A stretch of DNA of 64,000 nt, from the NCBI GenBank assembly GCA_028692275.1, contig JAQUXR010000001.1, positions 62,001-126,000 on the forward strand, given 5' to 3'. Both the position numbers and the translations under genes were made by a program. Positions within the stretch are counted from its first letter, which is position 1; every line of letters starts with the position of its first letter. Of the stretch, positions 24,970 through 33,429 are shown piece after piece. Below the pieces are notes generated by a model. The model was not told the DNA's origin. It searched no databases and saw nothing but the letters and a program-made list of their open reading frames with translations. The DNA is from Frisingicoccus sp009929615. Its GTDB lineage: Bacteria > Bacillota > Clostridia > Lachnospirales > Lachnospiraceae.

Positions 24970-25287
24970 TTATTTTGTTTTCATTTTGATATCGATGTAA
25001 ACACCTGCTGGCATTTCCAATCTGGATAATGCATCTACAGTTTTCTGTGTAGGTGTGATGATATCAATGAGTCTCTTATGAGTTCTCTGTTCAAACTGTT
25101 CTCTGGAATCTTTGTATTTGTGTACAGCTCTAAGAATAGTTACTACTTCTTTCTTAGTTGGCAGTGGCACAGGGCCGCTCACCTTTGATCCAGTTTTCTT
25201 TACAGTTTCAATAATCTTACCAGCACTCTGGTCGATTAATTTGTGGTCATACGCTTTTAACGTAATTCTCATTACTTGACTTGCCAT
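24970..25287 (-). CDS. rpsJ: 30S ribosomal protein S10 (uS10)
   Basis: A 105-residue uS10, which is also NusE, partner of NusB in antitermination. VMRITLKAYDHKLIDQSAGKI and VSGPVPLPTKKEVVTILRA are diagnostic. ATG 25287 follows AAGGAGG; a longer in-frame start at 25398 would run through the structured leader and is rejected. It is the first gene of the S10-spc-alpha transcript. Confidence 0.96.
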   Translation of the reverse strand: MASQVMRITLKAYDHKLIDQSAGKIIETVKKTGSKVSGPVPLPTKKEVVTILRAVHKYKDSREQFEQRTHKRLIDIITPTQKTVDALSRLEMPAGVYIDIKMKTK

Positions 25288-25325
25288 AAAAAAAGTCGCC
25301 TCCTTTTCGCACTTTACATTCAGTA

Positions 25326-25438
25326 CGACAAGCGGTGACTGTACATCTACCCGTGTGTGTCCTGTTCTTTCTTCACACACGTCATCTCTGTTTTTCACAG
25401 ATAGTTTTCTTTGTACAGTGACTTGTCGCCAGTTTCTC
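25326..25438 (-). promoter_or_regulatory. Structured leader RNA of the S10 operon (candidate autoregulatory element)
   Basis: The 405 bp between rpsJ and the divergent methyltransferase contains a strongly structured leader. On the minus strand CGACAAG (25438-25432) pairs with CTTGTCG (25332-25326), and CACTGTACA pairs with TGTACAGTC inside it. Two hairpins fill the interior: ATCT..AGAT around 25405-25385 and CGTGTGTG/CACACACG around 25382-25353. The whole forms a multi-branch junction ending 38 nt before the rpsJ start. No U-run follows, which suggests translational rather than transcriptional control. Ligand candidates by analogy are L4 or S10; that is inference. Confidence 0.6.
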
Positions 25439-25521
25439 TAACTTGACATTCGCTCCACGGAACACCTGCATGGCCTGCAGCAACCTCACGCTTCAACGCT
25501 ATCAATGTCACAACATTTGAT

Positions 25522-25550
25522 ATTATACATGATTTATAAACGGGATGCAA
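25522..25550 (-). promoter_or_regulatory. S10 operon promoter
   Basis: Minus strand TTGCAT (25550-25545), 17-nt spacer, TATAAT (25527-25522). It lies about 85 nt before the structured leader and is the only strong promoter visible for the whole rpsJ-to-rplQ run. Confidence 0.8.
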
Positions 25551-25633
25551 GCTTTTTTTAAACTTTTTTTCGCATTTTTTTGCCGTTCCCTTTACTTATA
25601 TCATATCTGATGATAAACTTCAAGAGAGCGGGA

Positions 25634-25662
25634 TAGACAAACCCGAATCTCTAATGTATTAT
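25634..25662 (+). promoter_or_regulatory. Candidate promoter for the plus-strand methyltransferase
   Basis: TAGACA (25634-25639), 17-nt spacer, TATTAT (25657-25662), 30 bp before the start codon and divergent from the S10 promoter. Confidence 0.6.
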
Positions 25663-25692
25663 ATATAGAAGAAAATCATACGAGGTGTCACT

Positions 25693-26553
25693 ATGTTTAT
25701 TGCTAATAATTGGAAAGATTATGAAGTTATCGATACATCCGACGGCGAAAAATTAGAACGTTGGGGAAAATATCTCCTTGTCCGTCCGGACCCCCAAGTC
25801 ATCTGGAATACTCCAAAGAATCACACTGGCTGGAAAAAGATGAATGGTCACTATCACCGCAGCAGCAAAGGCGGCGGTCAATGGGAATTTTTTGATTTAC
25901 CGGAACAGTGGACCATTCATTATGGCAGTCTTACCTTTAATTTAAAACCTTTCAGTTTCAAACATACCGGTCTGTTCCCGGAACAGGCATCCAACTGGGA
26001 CTGGTTTTCCAAGCTTATCAAAGAAGCAGGCCGACCGATTAAGGTATTGAACCTGTTTGCCTACACCGGAGGTGCTACTTGTGCCGCTGCTGCTGCCGGA
26101 GCTTCCGTCACCCATGTGGATGCTTCTAAGGGCATGGTAAACTGGGCTAAGGAGAATGCTCGTTCCAGCGGTCTTTCAGATGCACCGATTCGCTGGATTG
26201 TAGATGACTGTGCTAAATTTGTTGAACGTGAAATCCGCCGTGGCAACACTTACGATGCCATTATCATGGACCCGCCTTCCTACGGAAGAGGCCCTAAGGG
26301 TGAAATTTGGAAAATTGAAGCGAATATCCACCCATTTATCCAGCTCTGTACAAAAGTCCTCAGTAAGAATCCGCTTTTCTATCTGGTAAACTCTTACACA
26401 ACCGGATTGCAGCCGGCAGTCCTCACCTACATGCTCTCCACTGAATTGATTCCTACATTCGGCGGACATGTTATTTCCGATGAAGTCGGACTTCCTGTAT
26501 CCGGCAATGGTCTGGTACTTCCATGCGGTGCCTCCGGACGATGGTCTAAATAA
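25693..26553 (+). CDS. Class I SAM-dependent methyltransferase, RlmI/RlmK-like without PUA domain
   Basis: A 286-residue protein with a Rossmann methyltransferase fold. Motif I is VLNLFAYTGGAT (118-129), an acidic residue follows in HVDASKGMV, and the catalytic-region motif is DPPSYGRG (193-200), which is shared with rRNA methyltransferases of the RlmI/RlmK group and suggests methylation of a base in rRNA. The N-terminal 110 residues differ from the PUA domain of RlmI. ATG 25693 is preceded by GAGGTG. It is one of two plus-strand genes, with its own promoter divergent from rpsJ, and ends at a two-way terminator. Confidence 0.82.
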   Translation: MFIANNWKDYEVIDTSDGEKLERWGKYLLVRPDPQVIWNTPKNHTGWKKMNGHYHRSSKGGGQWEFFDLPEQWTIHYGSLTFNLKPFSFKHTGLFPEQASNWDWFSKLIKEAGRPIKVLNLFAYTGGATCAAAAAGASVTHVDASKGMVNWAKENARSSGLSDAPIRWIVDDCAKFVEREIRRGNTYDAIIMDPPSYGRGPKGEIWKIEANIHPFIQLCTKVLSKNPLFYLVNSYTTGLQPAVLTYMLSTELIPTFGGHVISDEVGLPVSGNGLVLPCGASGRWSK

Positions 26554-26572
26554 TAAACTATTATATATAGAA

Positions 26573-26621
26573 AGAAGTCTCTGCAGAAATAATTTGCTAT
26601 TTCTGTAAAGACTTCTTTTTT
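26573..26621. terminator. Two-way terminator between the methyltransferase and the ThrE genes
   Basis: A 19-bp stem with two G-U wobble positions (26573-26616) and a 6-nt loop ATTTGC-like centre, followed by TTTTTT on the plus strand and preceded by A residues. It lies in the 66 bp between convergent genes and can serve both. Confidence 0.85.
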
Positions 26622-27042
26622 ATGCCCTTTTCCGAAAGGGTTCGCATACGATATTTACCGCTACAATACCAACGGAAATAGCGAAAGCCGTAATCACCGT
26701 CTCCAGCCCCTTTTCCGCAAAAGCTATATTGTCTTTAGCCAGTGCGGCGCTCAAAGTATAATATAAGCTTCCTCCCGGTATTAAGGGAACCATAGCCGGT
26801 ACCCTGAAAATCACAGGTGCTGTTTTAAATATTGCTGCCATCAGTTCTCCATATAAGGAGGCACCGATAGCCGCCACCAGATTGCAGGCAAAATAACTGT
26901 TCATGTTATTGGCACATATCAGATAAAGACACCAGGTTACTGCTCCACCTATTGCTGCAAGCCACAGCCATTCTTTCTTTGTATGGAGGAGTATGGAAAA
27001 CCCCAGCGAACCTATAAATGCCATCAAAACCTGAACCATCAT
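26620..27042 (-). CDS. Threonine/serine exporter, small subunit (ThrE_2/DUF3815)
   Basis: A 140-residue membrane protein with four or five hydrophobic segments, matching the C-terminal half of ThrE exporters (COG3610 type). MVPLIPGGSLYYTLSAAL is the conserved segment. Its ATG overlaps the stop codon of the larger subunit (TGATG), so the two halves are translated together; ThrE-type transporters occur as one chain in Corynebacterium and as two here. ATG 27042 has AAGGGGGTGG upstream. Confidence 0.88.
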   Translation of the reverse strand: MMVQVLMAFIGSLGFSILLHTKKEWLWLAAIGGAVTWCLYLICANNMNSYFACNLVAAIGASLYGELMAAIFKTAPVIFRVPAMVPLIPGGSLYYTLSAALAKDNIAFAEKGLETVITAFAISVGIVAVNIVCEPFRKRA

Positions 27043-27800
27043 CACAGCCACCCCCTTCCCAAAAAGAGAGCTGCTGCAAAACCTGCTGCAACGCCTGCTG
27101 CAATAAGCAGAGACTCGCACAGTCTGAGCAAACCTGTGATAACATCTCCCAGCAGTAAATCCCGAACAGCATTTGCCAAAGCAATCCCGGGAATAACAAG
27201 CATAATGCCGCCAATCATTATCTTATCCAGATGTTCACCGACACCCATCTCAACCATCCCTATTGCAATCATCCCAGAAACAAAGGATGTAATAAAGGAA
27301 TATGCAATCCGGTTCAGCCAGGCGTGATTGACTTTCCGATCAATCAACGTGAACACAAGGGCCAGAATCGCCGCACTGATGCCATCTCTGAAACTGCCCC
27401 CAAAAAACATAGCAAAACCGCCTGCCGCAAGAACGCTTCCCACATAAGTATATATACCGCTCATTTCGGATGTGGTTTTTGCCTTTTCAAGCCTTTTTCC
27501 TATCTCTTTGGGATTCAAATGCTTCTCCGCTATTTCCCCTGCCAGCTCGTCCAACTCGGCCAGGCGTCCATAATCAATAGCCCATTCGCGAATTCTACGT
27601 GTCTGGGTCAGCACTTCCTCCCCGGGAAGTCTTACCGTTACAATCATGCTTGATGTAATGGAAAAAGCATCCACCCGTTCTGCCCCATAAGCCATGCACA
27701 TCTTGGACACCGTCTGTTCAATCCGGCTCACTTCACCCCCATAGGTGAGCATTGCTTCACCCACATCTAAAATAGCACTTAATTCCTGATTACTTAACAT
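27042..27800 (-). CDS. Threonine/serine exporter, large subunit (ThrE family)
   Basis: A 252-residue protein (COG2966 type). The first 110 residues are cytosolic, beginning LDVGEAMLTYGGEVSRIEQTV, with SSMIVTV in the middle, as in the ThrE N-terminal domain; the rest is membrane helices including LVIPGIALANAVRDLLLGD. Known relatives export threonine and serine, and one yeast relative acts on pheromone maturation, so the substrate here is not certain. The gene pair stands alone between terminator-like hairpins. Confidence 0.9.
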   Translation of the reverse strand: MLSNQELSAILDVGEAMLTYGGEVSRIEQTVSKMCMAYGAERVDAFSITSSMIVTVRLPGEEVLTQTRRIREWAIDYGRLAELDELAGEIAEKHLNPKEIGKRLEKAKTTSEMSGIYTYVGSVLAAGGFAMFFGGSFRDGISAAILALVFTLIDRKVNHAWLNRIAYSFITSFVSGMIAIGMVEMGVGEHLDKIMIGGIMLVIPGIALANAVRDLLLGDVITGLLRLCESLLIAAGVAAGFAAALFLGRGWL

Positions 27801-27848
27801 TTTCTAAAGCCCCATCCGCTAAAATTATTTTCTATCCTAACACATAGT

Positions 27849-27884
27849 ATAGCCGCTATCTCCCGAAAAGGAAATAGCGGCTAT
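27849..27884. repeat. Perfect-arm stem-loop upstream of the ThrE genes
   Basis: ATAGCCGCTATCTCC and GAAATAGCGGCTAT pair across a 7-nt loop. The T-run (CTTTTT) lies on the plus-strand side where no gene is transcribed; on the minus strand only ACTATGTG follows. It probably still ends transcription of the gene at 27916, but could also be an operator for the ThrE pair. Confidence 0.55.
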
Positions 27885-27915
27885 GGCTTTTTACTATTAT
27901 TTTACATATATTAAG

Positions 27916-29298
27916 TTATGGGGTCAATTTCACAAAATACTCTGCCTGGCTTTCACTCATAGAATCAAAATGTAAGTAAGCACTTCCTTCTTTTTCCTGA
28001 ACATATGGAATCGCCATATGAATTTCTCTTGTTTCATTTGCCACGAAATCCGAGTAAAAGAGATGCTTGCTATACTCTTCGCCTGCGTAATCGGAACCAT
28101 CATAGTACATCGGATCTGTGCCCGAAGCACGCCACCATCCTTCTAAAATATCGGTAAATCCACAGGCTTTCGTTTCAGGGTCAATATTCATTATATTGCC
28201 ATACACAAAGGTATCCGTTAAAGTCTCATCCGAATGGTTCTGGACTTCCATTGTGACATAGGCTAGTTTTACATGGCCTTCGCCTTCGTCGACCGAAATC
28301 ATTTCATTGTTCTCCCAGGTCGTATATCCAAGTTCTACCGTTTTGAAAGTTCCATCCGCATTAATATACGGAAGAAGGTCTGTGCTATAGTTACCAAAAT
28401 AGTTTTCATCAAGTCCATTGACATTATCTCTCAATTCAATATCTTTGACAACAAAACTCAGATTTTCAGACATTTCCATGGAATCACCTTTCTGAATAAT
28501 CTGTTCTTCTCCAACAATCTGCGGTGCTTCCGGCTCTGCTTCGTAATCTTTATTTGTATTCTCAACAAATGGTGTATAAGCCTCTTCCCCTGTCGGTTCC
28601 AGTTTTATATTTTCCGCAATCTTTTTGGCTTCTTCTACAGAAATATCCTTATAGGTATACATGGTAACAACCTGTCCCAGTTCTTCATAAAACATCATGA
28701 TAATGTGGTTATATTCAATATCACCATTACGCGTCAGAACATCCGCTTTGACTCCACCGATTTCCGTTTCTTCCACTTCTGAAATAAAAGGAAACTCTAT
28801 GGTATCGCTGTAGTTGTTCAATCCGATAGTTATCCCGCTGCCACCATCTTCAGTATGATACTTGCAGAGGCTGATACCATCGCCGCCCGAAGTCTCAACA
28901 TAGCCCTCCGGCAGATATCCCGGAACGATTTTCATCGGTTGAACTGTAATTCCCTCCTGAGCCTCAAATGTATATGTATAACCGCCCTGCTGCTGATTAG
29001 TCTCCTCAGATTTCACTGTAAACAAACCCGAAATGGCATAGGCACCAACGGATAATACCAGTACTGCAGCAAACGCAGCCGCCACACCAAAAGGTGTTTT
29101 GAAAAAATGTCTCTTCTTTGCATTTGTAAGTTCTACAGCTCCTGTTTGGTTTATCAAATTCTGTCGAAATTCTTTATAATCCCTCGAAAATTCATGGTCT
29201 TTGCCTTCTTCACCTGAATCCCATGATTTCATGATGCTCTCTTCACTGACATTCTTCAAAAACTTCTCTTCATTAATATCTCTACGCACACGCATCAT
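27916..29298 (-). CDS. Single-pass membrane protein paired with ECF sigma factor (putative anti-sigma, DUF4367-like)
   Basis: A 460-residue protein with a charged cytosolic N-terminus (1-68), one transmembrane helix (about 70-93), and a large extracellular region. The first extracellular part contains IVPGYLPEGYVE, typical of DUF4367 domains; the second half (about 270-460) is a separate beta-rich domain I do not recognise. Coupling to the sigma gene (17-nt overlap) and this topology fit an anti-sigma factor sensing an envelope signal. Start choice is uncertain: ATG 29298 and 29295 sit right after AGGAG, and GTG 29289 is 9 nt from it. Confidence 0.7.
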   Translation of the reverse strand: MMRVRRDINEEKFLKNVSEESIMKSWDSGEEGKDHEFSRDYKEFRQNLINQTGAVELTNAKKRHFFKTPFGVAAAFAAVLVLSVGAYAISGLFTVKSEETNQQQGGYTYTFEAQEGITVQPMKIVPGYLPEGYVETSGGDGISLCKYHTEDGGSGITIGLNNYSDTIEFPFISEVEETEIGGVKADVLTRNGDIEYNHIIMMFYEELGQVVTMYTYKDISVEEAKKIAENIKLEPTGEEAYTPFVENTNKDYEAEPEAPQIVGEEQIIQKGDSMEMSENLSFVVKDIELRDNVNGLDENYFGNYSTDLLPYINADGTFKTVELGYTTWENNEMISVDEGEGHVKLAYVTMEVQNHSDETLTDTFVYGNIMNIDPETKACGFTDILEGWWRASGTDPMYYDGSDYAGEEYSKHLFYSDFVANETREIHMAIPYVQEKEGSAYLHFDSMSESQAEYFVKLTP

Positions 29299-29809
29299 CT
29301 CCTATCATCTTTAATGCAATCTTCTTCGCCCGTTCATATCGTTTTGCTACGGTATCCTCCGTAATTTCCAAAAGCAGACCAATCTCCCGGTGGCTGAGGC
29401 CAAAATAGCATTTTAATTCCAACACCTCTCGGTATTTCTGGTCCAATGCCAGTAATGCTCTCTGAATCATCTGCCGGTTTTCTATTTGGCTCAAATTCTC
29501 GTCCATAAAACTTTTTTGGTTTTTCTGGATGTCCTCCGGGTCAAATATGGTATGTTCCCATTTCCGCCGGTTTTTCCGGTATATATCAATGGCTGTCGAA
29601 CGTATAATCCGCAGCATCAGTCTTTTAGTTTCTATTGAATCCGGCACCTTTATCTGACTGAGGCGGGGCATAATTTTCAGAAAAGCATCCTGCACCGCAT
29701 CCTCCGCCTGTCCTGTATCCTGAAGAATTCGAAAAGCTGTTCCGTACATTTGCTTTTCATACAAAGCGAATAATTGTTCCAGCTTTTCTTTATCTGTATA
29801 TATTCTCAT
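29282..29809 (-). CDS. ECF-type RNA polymerase sigma factor
   Basis: A 175-residue sigma-70 family protein with region 2 (LFALYEKQMYGTAFRI ... EDAVQDAFLKI) and region 4 (YREVLELKCYFGLSHREIG, then TEDTVAKRYERAKK helix-turn-helix) and no regions 1 or 3, as in extracytoplasmic-function sigma factors. ATG 29809 follows GGAGG. Its end overlaps the adjoining membrane protein gene, its likely regulator. A TATAAT at 29850-29845 has no good -35 partner. Targets cannot be told from this window. Confidence 0.88.
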   Translation of the reverse strand: MRIYTDKEKLEQLFALYEKQMYGTAFRILQDTGQAEDAVQDAFLKIMPRLSQIKVPDSIETKRLMLRIIRSTAIDIYRKNRRKWEHTIFDPEDIQKNQKSFMDENLSQIENRQMIQRALLALDQKYREVLELKCYFGLSHREIGLLLEITEDTVAKRYERAKKIALKMIGDDACA

Positions 29810-29920
29810 CTCTACCTCCTGTGTCCATATTGAGCACTCTAATTATTATAACGTATGGCCATCGGAAAAGCTGACATATTTTTCCTGTTTATTTTTGAGA
29901 AGCAGATCTTCTATCTCATA

Positions 29921-29954
29921 AAAAAAAGAGCCACCGCTTTCAAAGCGGTGACCC
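29921..29954 (-). terminator. Terminator after the lipoprotein gene
   Basis: Minus strand GGGTCACCGCTTT and AAAGCGGTGGCTC pair closely around a short loop and are followed by a run of eight T. It lies 25 bp after the stop codon. Confidence 0.87.
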
Positions 29955-29977
29955 TTAATTAATTATAAGATTTAAAA

Positions 29978-30562
29978 CTACTGTGGAAGGTTTGCATCTG
30001 CAAATCCCATAACAACAGCTGTAAAATCTTCTACATCGATATCGGATGTTGTGTAGATTGTATACTGAACCTGTGCTTCATCCCAGTACCAAACGCCACA
30101 TGTGTTGCCTTCTTCATCTTTGTAAATAGTTGCTTCTGTTGTATCCGTATCAATACCTACAACATGTGTTGTAAGTTTTTCGATTCCTTCTACACCCATA
30201 ACAGCATCGATAACATTTTCAGGAGATTTTACTGCAGCACCAACAAAGTCAATGTCTGCAAGTTTGAATTCAACCTGTGCAATCTCACCAATTGTATAAT
30301 ACTTAACATCAGTTGTTTCTTCAGGAGCCTGAAGTTTGATACCCATTTCTTCAAATGCTTCTGGTCCGGCAACTTCAACCATTTCAGCTGCTTCAACTGC
30401 TGTAGTTTCTTCTGTTGTTTCAGCTTTTGTCTCAGCTGTTGTTGCCTCTGTTGTTGTTTCAGCCTTTGTCTCGGCTTTTGTTTCTTCTTTTTTGCTACCG
30501 CAAGCTGTCATCACTAATAAAGATGCTGCAACAAGCATAGCTACACATAATTTTTTCTTCAT
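29978..30562 (-). CDS. Surface lipoprotein with Thr/Glu/Ala-rich linker, unknown function
   Basis: A 194-residue predicted lipoprotein: basic N-terminus MKKKLCVAM, hydrophobic core, and lipobox MTAC with Cys21 as the lipidated residue. Residues 26-62 are a low-complexity linker of repeated ETKAETT-like units, followed by a compact acidic domain of about 130 residues without a family I recognise. ATG 30562 follows GGAGGG; a TTG at 30580 is less likely. It has a near-consensus promoter and its own terminator, so it is a single-gene transcript, probably well expressed. Confidence 0.8.
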   Translation of the reverse strand: MKKKLCVAMLVAASLLVMTACGSKKEETKAETKAETTTEATTAETKAETTEETTAVEAAEMVEVAGPEAFEEMGIKLQAPEETTDVKYYTIGEIAQVEFKLADIDFVGAAVKSPENVIDAVMGVEGIEKLTTHVVGIDTDTTEATIYKDEEGNTCGVWYWDEAQVQYTIYTTSDIDVEDFTAVVMGFADANLPQ

Positions 30563-30599
30563 GTCTTGTGTTCCCTCCAATTAATTTAATTACACTGTT

Positions 30600-30628
30600 A
30601 TTATACGCCTATATTCGCTAAATGACAA
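30600..30628 (-). promoter_or_regulatory. Promoter of the lipoprotein gene
   Basis: Minus strand TTGTCA (30628-30623), 17-nt spacer, TATAAT (30605-30600), 38 bp before the start codon. Confidence 0.78.
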
Positions 30629-30647
30629 GTTATTCCTTTTTTTCCAA

Positions 30648-31067
30648 CTATATATTCAGAATACTTTTTAAGTCATATATTGGCTCAAAATCCTCTGTAT
30701 CACTACATAAAAATCCGCCTTTAACTTCCATAATATCCCGAATAACCCGTCGGGCTTTAGCAGAATCTTCCTCTTCATAACTCACTGCATAAATCATCTT
30801 AATCTGATGTTTTTCAATAAATTCCTGGTCCAGAGGGTCGATAAAGCATTCTCTGCCATCCTGAAAAATCAGGGAATCATTATCCAAAACAACTTCCATC
30901 AGATTCAAAGCCGGCCAAACGTCAACCTTTTCCTCTTCTACTGATTTTATCAGTCCTGTCAATTCCTTGGCATCCGTATCTTCCGGTGTCATATAGTAAA
31001 ATTCCAAAATATTCTTTCTTCGTTTCTGTGCCTCTGCAATAGTACTTTTTTTAATCTTCTTTGCCAT
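30648..31067 (-). CDS. Unknown 139-residue protein next to the Nudix hydrolase
   Basis: A soluble, acidic protein with a basic N-terminus (MAKKIKKSTIAEAQKRRKN) and no membrane segment. The body has alternating strand and helix segments and includes FIDPLDQEFIEKHQIKMIYAV and RVIRDIMEVKGGFLCSDTEDF. I do not recognise a family. ATG 31067 starts 2 nt after the Nudix stop codon with GGAGGGAAG upstream, so the two are translated together; a role linked to CoA turnover is possible but unsupported. Confidence 0.6.
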   Translation of the reverse strand: MAKKIKKSTIAEAQKRRKNILEFYYMTPEDTDAKELTGLIKSVEEEKVDVWPALNLMEVVLDNDSLIFQDGRECFIDPLDQEFIEKHQIKMIYAVSYEEEDSAKARRVIRDIMEVKGGFLCSDTEDFEPIYDLKSILNI

Positions 31068-31069
31068 TC

Positions 31070-31684
31070 TTATTCTTCCCTCCATCCGGCAGTCTTAATC
31101 TGCCAGGCTGTATTACGCATAATCCGCGCTGTGATTCCCCAGATAACTTTTCCTTTATATTCATAAAAATACACAGGATAGGTTCCTTGATTCCAGCGGT
31201 ACTTTTCACCGCCCTGAACCTTGTCCCATGGAAAGTTCTCTGGTGGTTCCGTATATATCTTATTGTAAAAAACCCCCGGCTTTATTTTCATAAAGTAATC
31301 CAAGGGGACTGTGAACACTTCCAGCACCTCGTCCGAATTAAAGGTTCCTTCGTATCCTTTTAAAATACCCAGATAAGGATAAATAACCATATTAAAAGGT
31401 GATACAAAAATATCCATAGGTGCAACCAATTCCACCTGTTCTCCAGAAACTAACAGTTCCTCACATATCTCTCTCAAGGCTCCCTCTTCCGGTGATTCGC
31501 CCCGTTCGCATCCTCCTCCTGGGAAACAAATCTCTCCCGGCTGATGCTTCAGTCCAATAGCCCTCACCTCAAAGAGCACATGATAACCATCCTCTTTCTC
31601 AATCAACGGAATAACCACCGCTGAACGTCGATATGCCTCCATATCAATTAATGTTGGTTTACGTCCTCGCAAATCATCAAACAT
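31070..31684 (-). CDS. Nudix hydrolase, CoA-diphosphatase type
   Basis: A 204-residue Nudix protein. The Nudix box GGCERGESPEEGALREICEE keeps the metal-binding Glu residues; the usual Gly of the final EExGU part is Leu. Just before it, LKHQPGEICFPGGG matches the CoA-pyrophosphatase signature (HxGQxxFPGG) of NudL-type enzymes that split CoA and acyl-CoA into phosphopantetheine and adenosine 3',5'-bisphosphate. It lies directly downstream of a CoA-transferase gene, though a terminator separates them. Confidence 0.85.
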   Translation of the reverse strand: MFDDLRGRKPTLIDMEAYRRSAVVIPLIEKEDGYHVLFEVRAIGLKHQPGEICFPGGGCERGESPEEGALREICEELLVSGEQVELVAPMDIFVSPFNMVIYPYLGILKGYEGTFNSDEVLEVFTVPLDYFMKIKPGVFYNKIYTEPPENFPWDKVQGGEKYRWNQGTYPVYFYEYKGKVIWGITARIMRNTAWQIKTAGWREE

Positions 31685-31744
31685 AGGTCATCTCCTGTTC
31701 TATTTCTCTTGACACTAATACTATTTTACACTATTTCAATACAC

Positions 31745-31780
31745 AAAAAAAGGGTGCTTTATAAAAAAGCATCCCCTTTT
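31745..31780 (-). terminator. Terminator after the CoA-transferase gene
   Basis: Minus strand AAAGGGGATGCTT pairs with AAGCACCCTTT around an A/T-rich loop, with one bulged A, and is followed by TTTTTTT. It starts 14 bp after the stop codon. Confidence 0.8.
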
Positions 31781-31793
31781 AGTATTTGTAATA

Positions 31794-33347
31794 TTATGCG
31801 ATTTTTTCAGAAAGATTCATAGAACCTTCACGGAAAATAGATTCATCCATAAGCTTTAAATCTTTTGAGATTAATGGTTTGAAATCCATATTTGCAATGA
31901 TATCTTTTTCAACGTCGATTCCCGGTGCAACTTCAGTAAGTACCAGGCCCATTGGAGATAATTTAAACACAGCTCTTTCCGTAATGTAAAGAACGTCTTT
32001 ATTTAACCGTTTTGCGTAATTTCCGCTAAATGTAATCTGTTCCACATCCTCTATGAATTTGCGGCTTTTGCCCTCCTGACAAATATGAAGTTCTCCATTC
32101 TCCACAGCCACATCCAGACCGCCTGCTGTAAATGTACCACAGAAAATAACCTTCTTGGCATTCTGTGTAATATTGATAAATCCACCACAACCTGCAATCT
32201 TTGGTCCAAACTTGCTTACATTAATATTCCCGTCCACATCACACTGTGCCAGACCAAGAAATGCCATATCCAGACCACCGCCGTCATAAAAATCAAACTG
32301 ATAAGGCTGGTCCAGAATACATTCCGGATTCGATACCGCGCCAAAACTCTGTCCACCGGCAGGCACACCGCCAATAGGTCCGGATTCTACAGTAAGTTTC
32401 AGCCCCTTAACGCCTTCTTCATTAGCTACACTTGCAACGCCTTCAGGAATACCAATGCCAAGATTAATAACAGCATGACTTTCTAATTCTAAAGCTGCAC
32501 GACGGCTGATAATCTTACGAACCCCAAGGTCCATCGCTTTCAGACTGTCCACCGGAACACGAATATCTCCACAATAAGCCGGATTAAAATGTTCACCAAA
32601 AGTCTGCATGTGATTCTCTGGTTCCGAAATAACAATGGCATCCACGTAGATTCCCGGAATTTTTACAATTCTAGGGTCAACGCTCCCAGCTTCTACAATT
32701 CCTTCTACCTGAAGAATAACTTTACCGCCAGATGCTTTTACCGCCTGTGCGATAGAAAGACTTTCAAGCGTCACAGCCTCTTTTCTCATGCAGGCATTGC
32801 CGTCCGGGTCACAGTAGGTGGCCCGGATTAATGCCACATCAATAGGGAAAGATTTATAATAAAGGAACTCATTACCGGATAATTCGATTAATTCCACAAC
32901 ATCCTCTGTTGTCTTTGAGTTAATCTTTCCACCGCCAAGACGCGGGTCAACAAATGTTTCCAGGCCTACATGGGTAATCGTTCCCGGTTTGCCCGCTGCG
33001 ATATCGCGGAACAAATGGGTAATAACACCCTGTGGCAGGTTGTAGGCTTCTACCTTATTCTCTACAGCTAATTTCTGAAGCTTTGGTGTCAACCCCCAAT
33101 GTCCACCAATAATCTTCTTCAACATGCCTTCATGTCCTAAGTGATTCAGACCTTTGTCCTTGCCATCCCCCTGACCAGCTGCATAAACCAGGGTCAGGTC
33201 TCTCGGACAGCCTGTTGCCAAAAAACGTTTTTCAAGTGCTACCGTAAGTTCTTCCGGATGATTGCATCCTACAAATCCTCCAACTGCAACTGTATCTCCA
33301 CCCTTGATTAACATACTTGCTTCCCTTGCACTCATAATCTTTCCCAT
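31794..33347 (-). CDS. Acyl-CoA:acetate CoA-transferase (propionate CoA-transferase type)
   Basis: A 517-residue family I CoA-transferase in which the alpha and beta halves are fused in one chain. The N-terminal half has VGGFVGCNHPEEL and AAGQGDGKDKGLNHLGHEGM; the C-terminal half has the catalytic Glu321 in LTVESGPIGGVPAGG. Such enzymes move CoA between short-chain acyl-CoAs and acetate and serve in propionate or butyrate formation in anaerobes; substrate preference cannot be read from the sequence. It has its own promoter region with an inverted repeat and a terminator, so it is transcribed alone. Confidence 0.9.
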   Translation of the reverse strand: MGKIMSAREASMLIKGGDTVAVGGFVGCNHPEELTVALEKRFLATGCPRDLTLVYAAGQGDGKDKGLNHLGHEGMLKKIIGGHWGLTPKLQKLAVENKVEAYNLPQGVITHLFRDIAAGKPGTITHVGLETFVDPRLGGGKINSKTTEDVVELIELSGNEFLYYKSFPIDVALIRATYCDPDGNACMRKEAVTLESLSIAQAVKASGGKVILQVEGIVEAGSVDPRIVKIPGIYVDAIVISEPENHMQTFGEHFNPAYCGDIRVPVDSLKAMDLGVRKIISRRAALELESHAVINLGIGIPEGVASVANEEGVKGLKLTVESGPIGGVPAGGQSFGAVSNPECILDQPYQFDFYDGGGLDMAFLGLAQCDVDGNINVSKFGPKIAGCGGFINITQNAKKVIFCGTFTAGGLDVAVENGELHICQEGKSRKFIEDVEQITFSGNYAKRLNKDVLYITERAVFKLSPMGLVLTEVAPGIDVEKDIIANMDFKPLISKDLKLMDESIFREGSMNLSEKIA

Positions 33348-33407
33348 AAAAAAATACCTCCCTGATTATTTGTCTAATTTCTTAACTTCAACTCTGTCAT
33401 TGACTAC

Positions 33408-33429
33408 ATTGTACTAAATCACGTACAAT
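33408..33429. promoter_or_regulatory. Inverted repeat upstream of the CoA-transferase
   Basis: ATTGTAC and GTACAAT flank an 8-nt centre, 61 bp before the start codon. A weak promoter (TTGTTT, 16-nt spacer, TATACA) lies just ahead on the minus strand, which places the repeat at about the transcription start, where a repressor would bind. Confidence 0.4.

Noticed and set aside
27849..27884. Confident minus-strand terminator
   Set aside because: The T-run lies on the wrong side for the gene it would serve; I list it only as a stem-loop.
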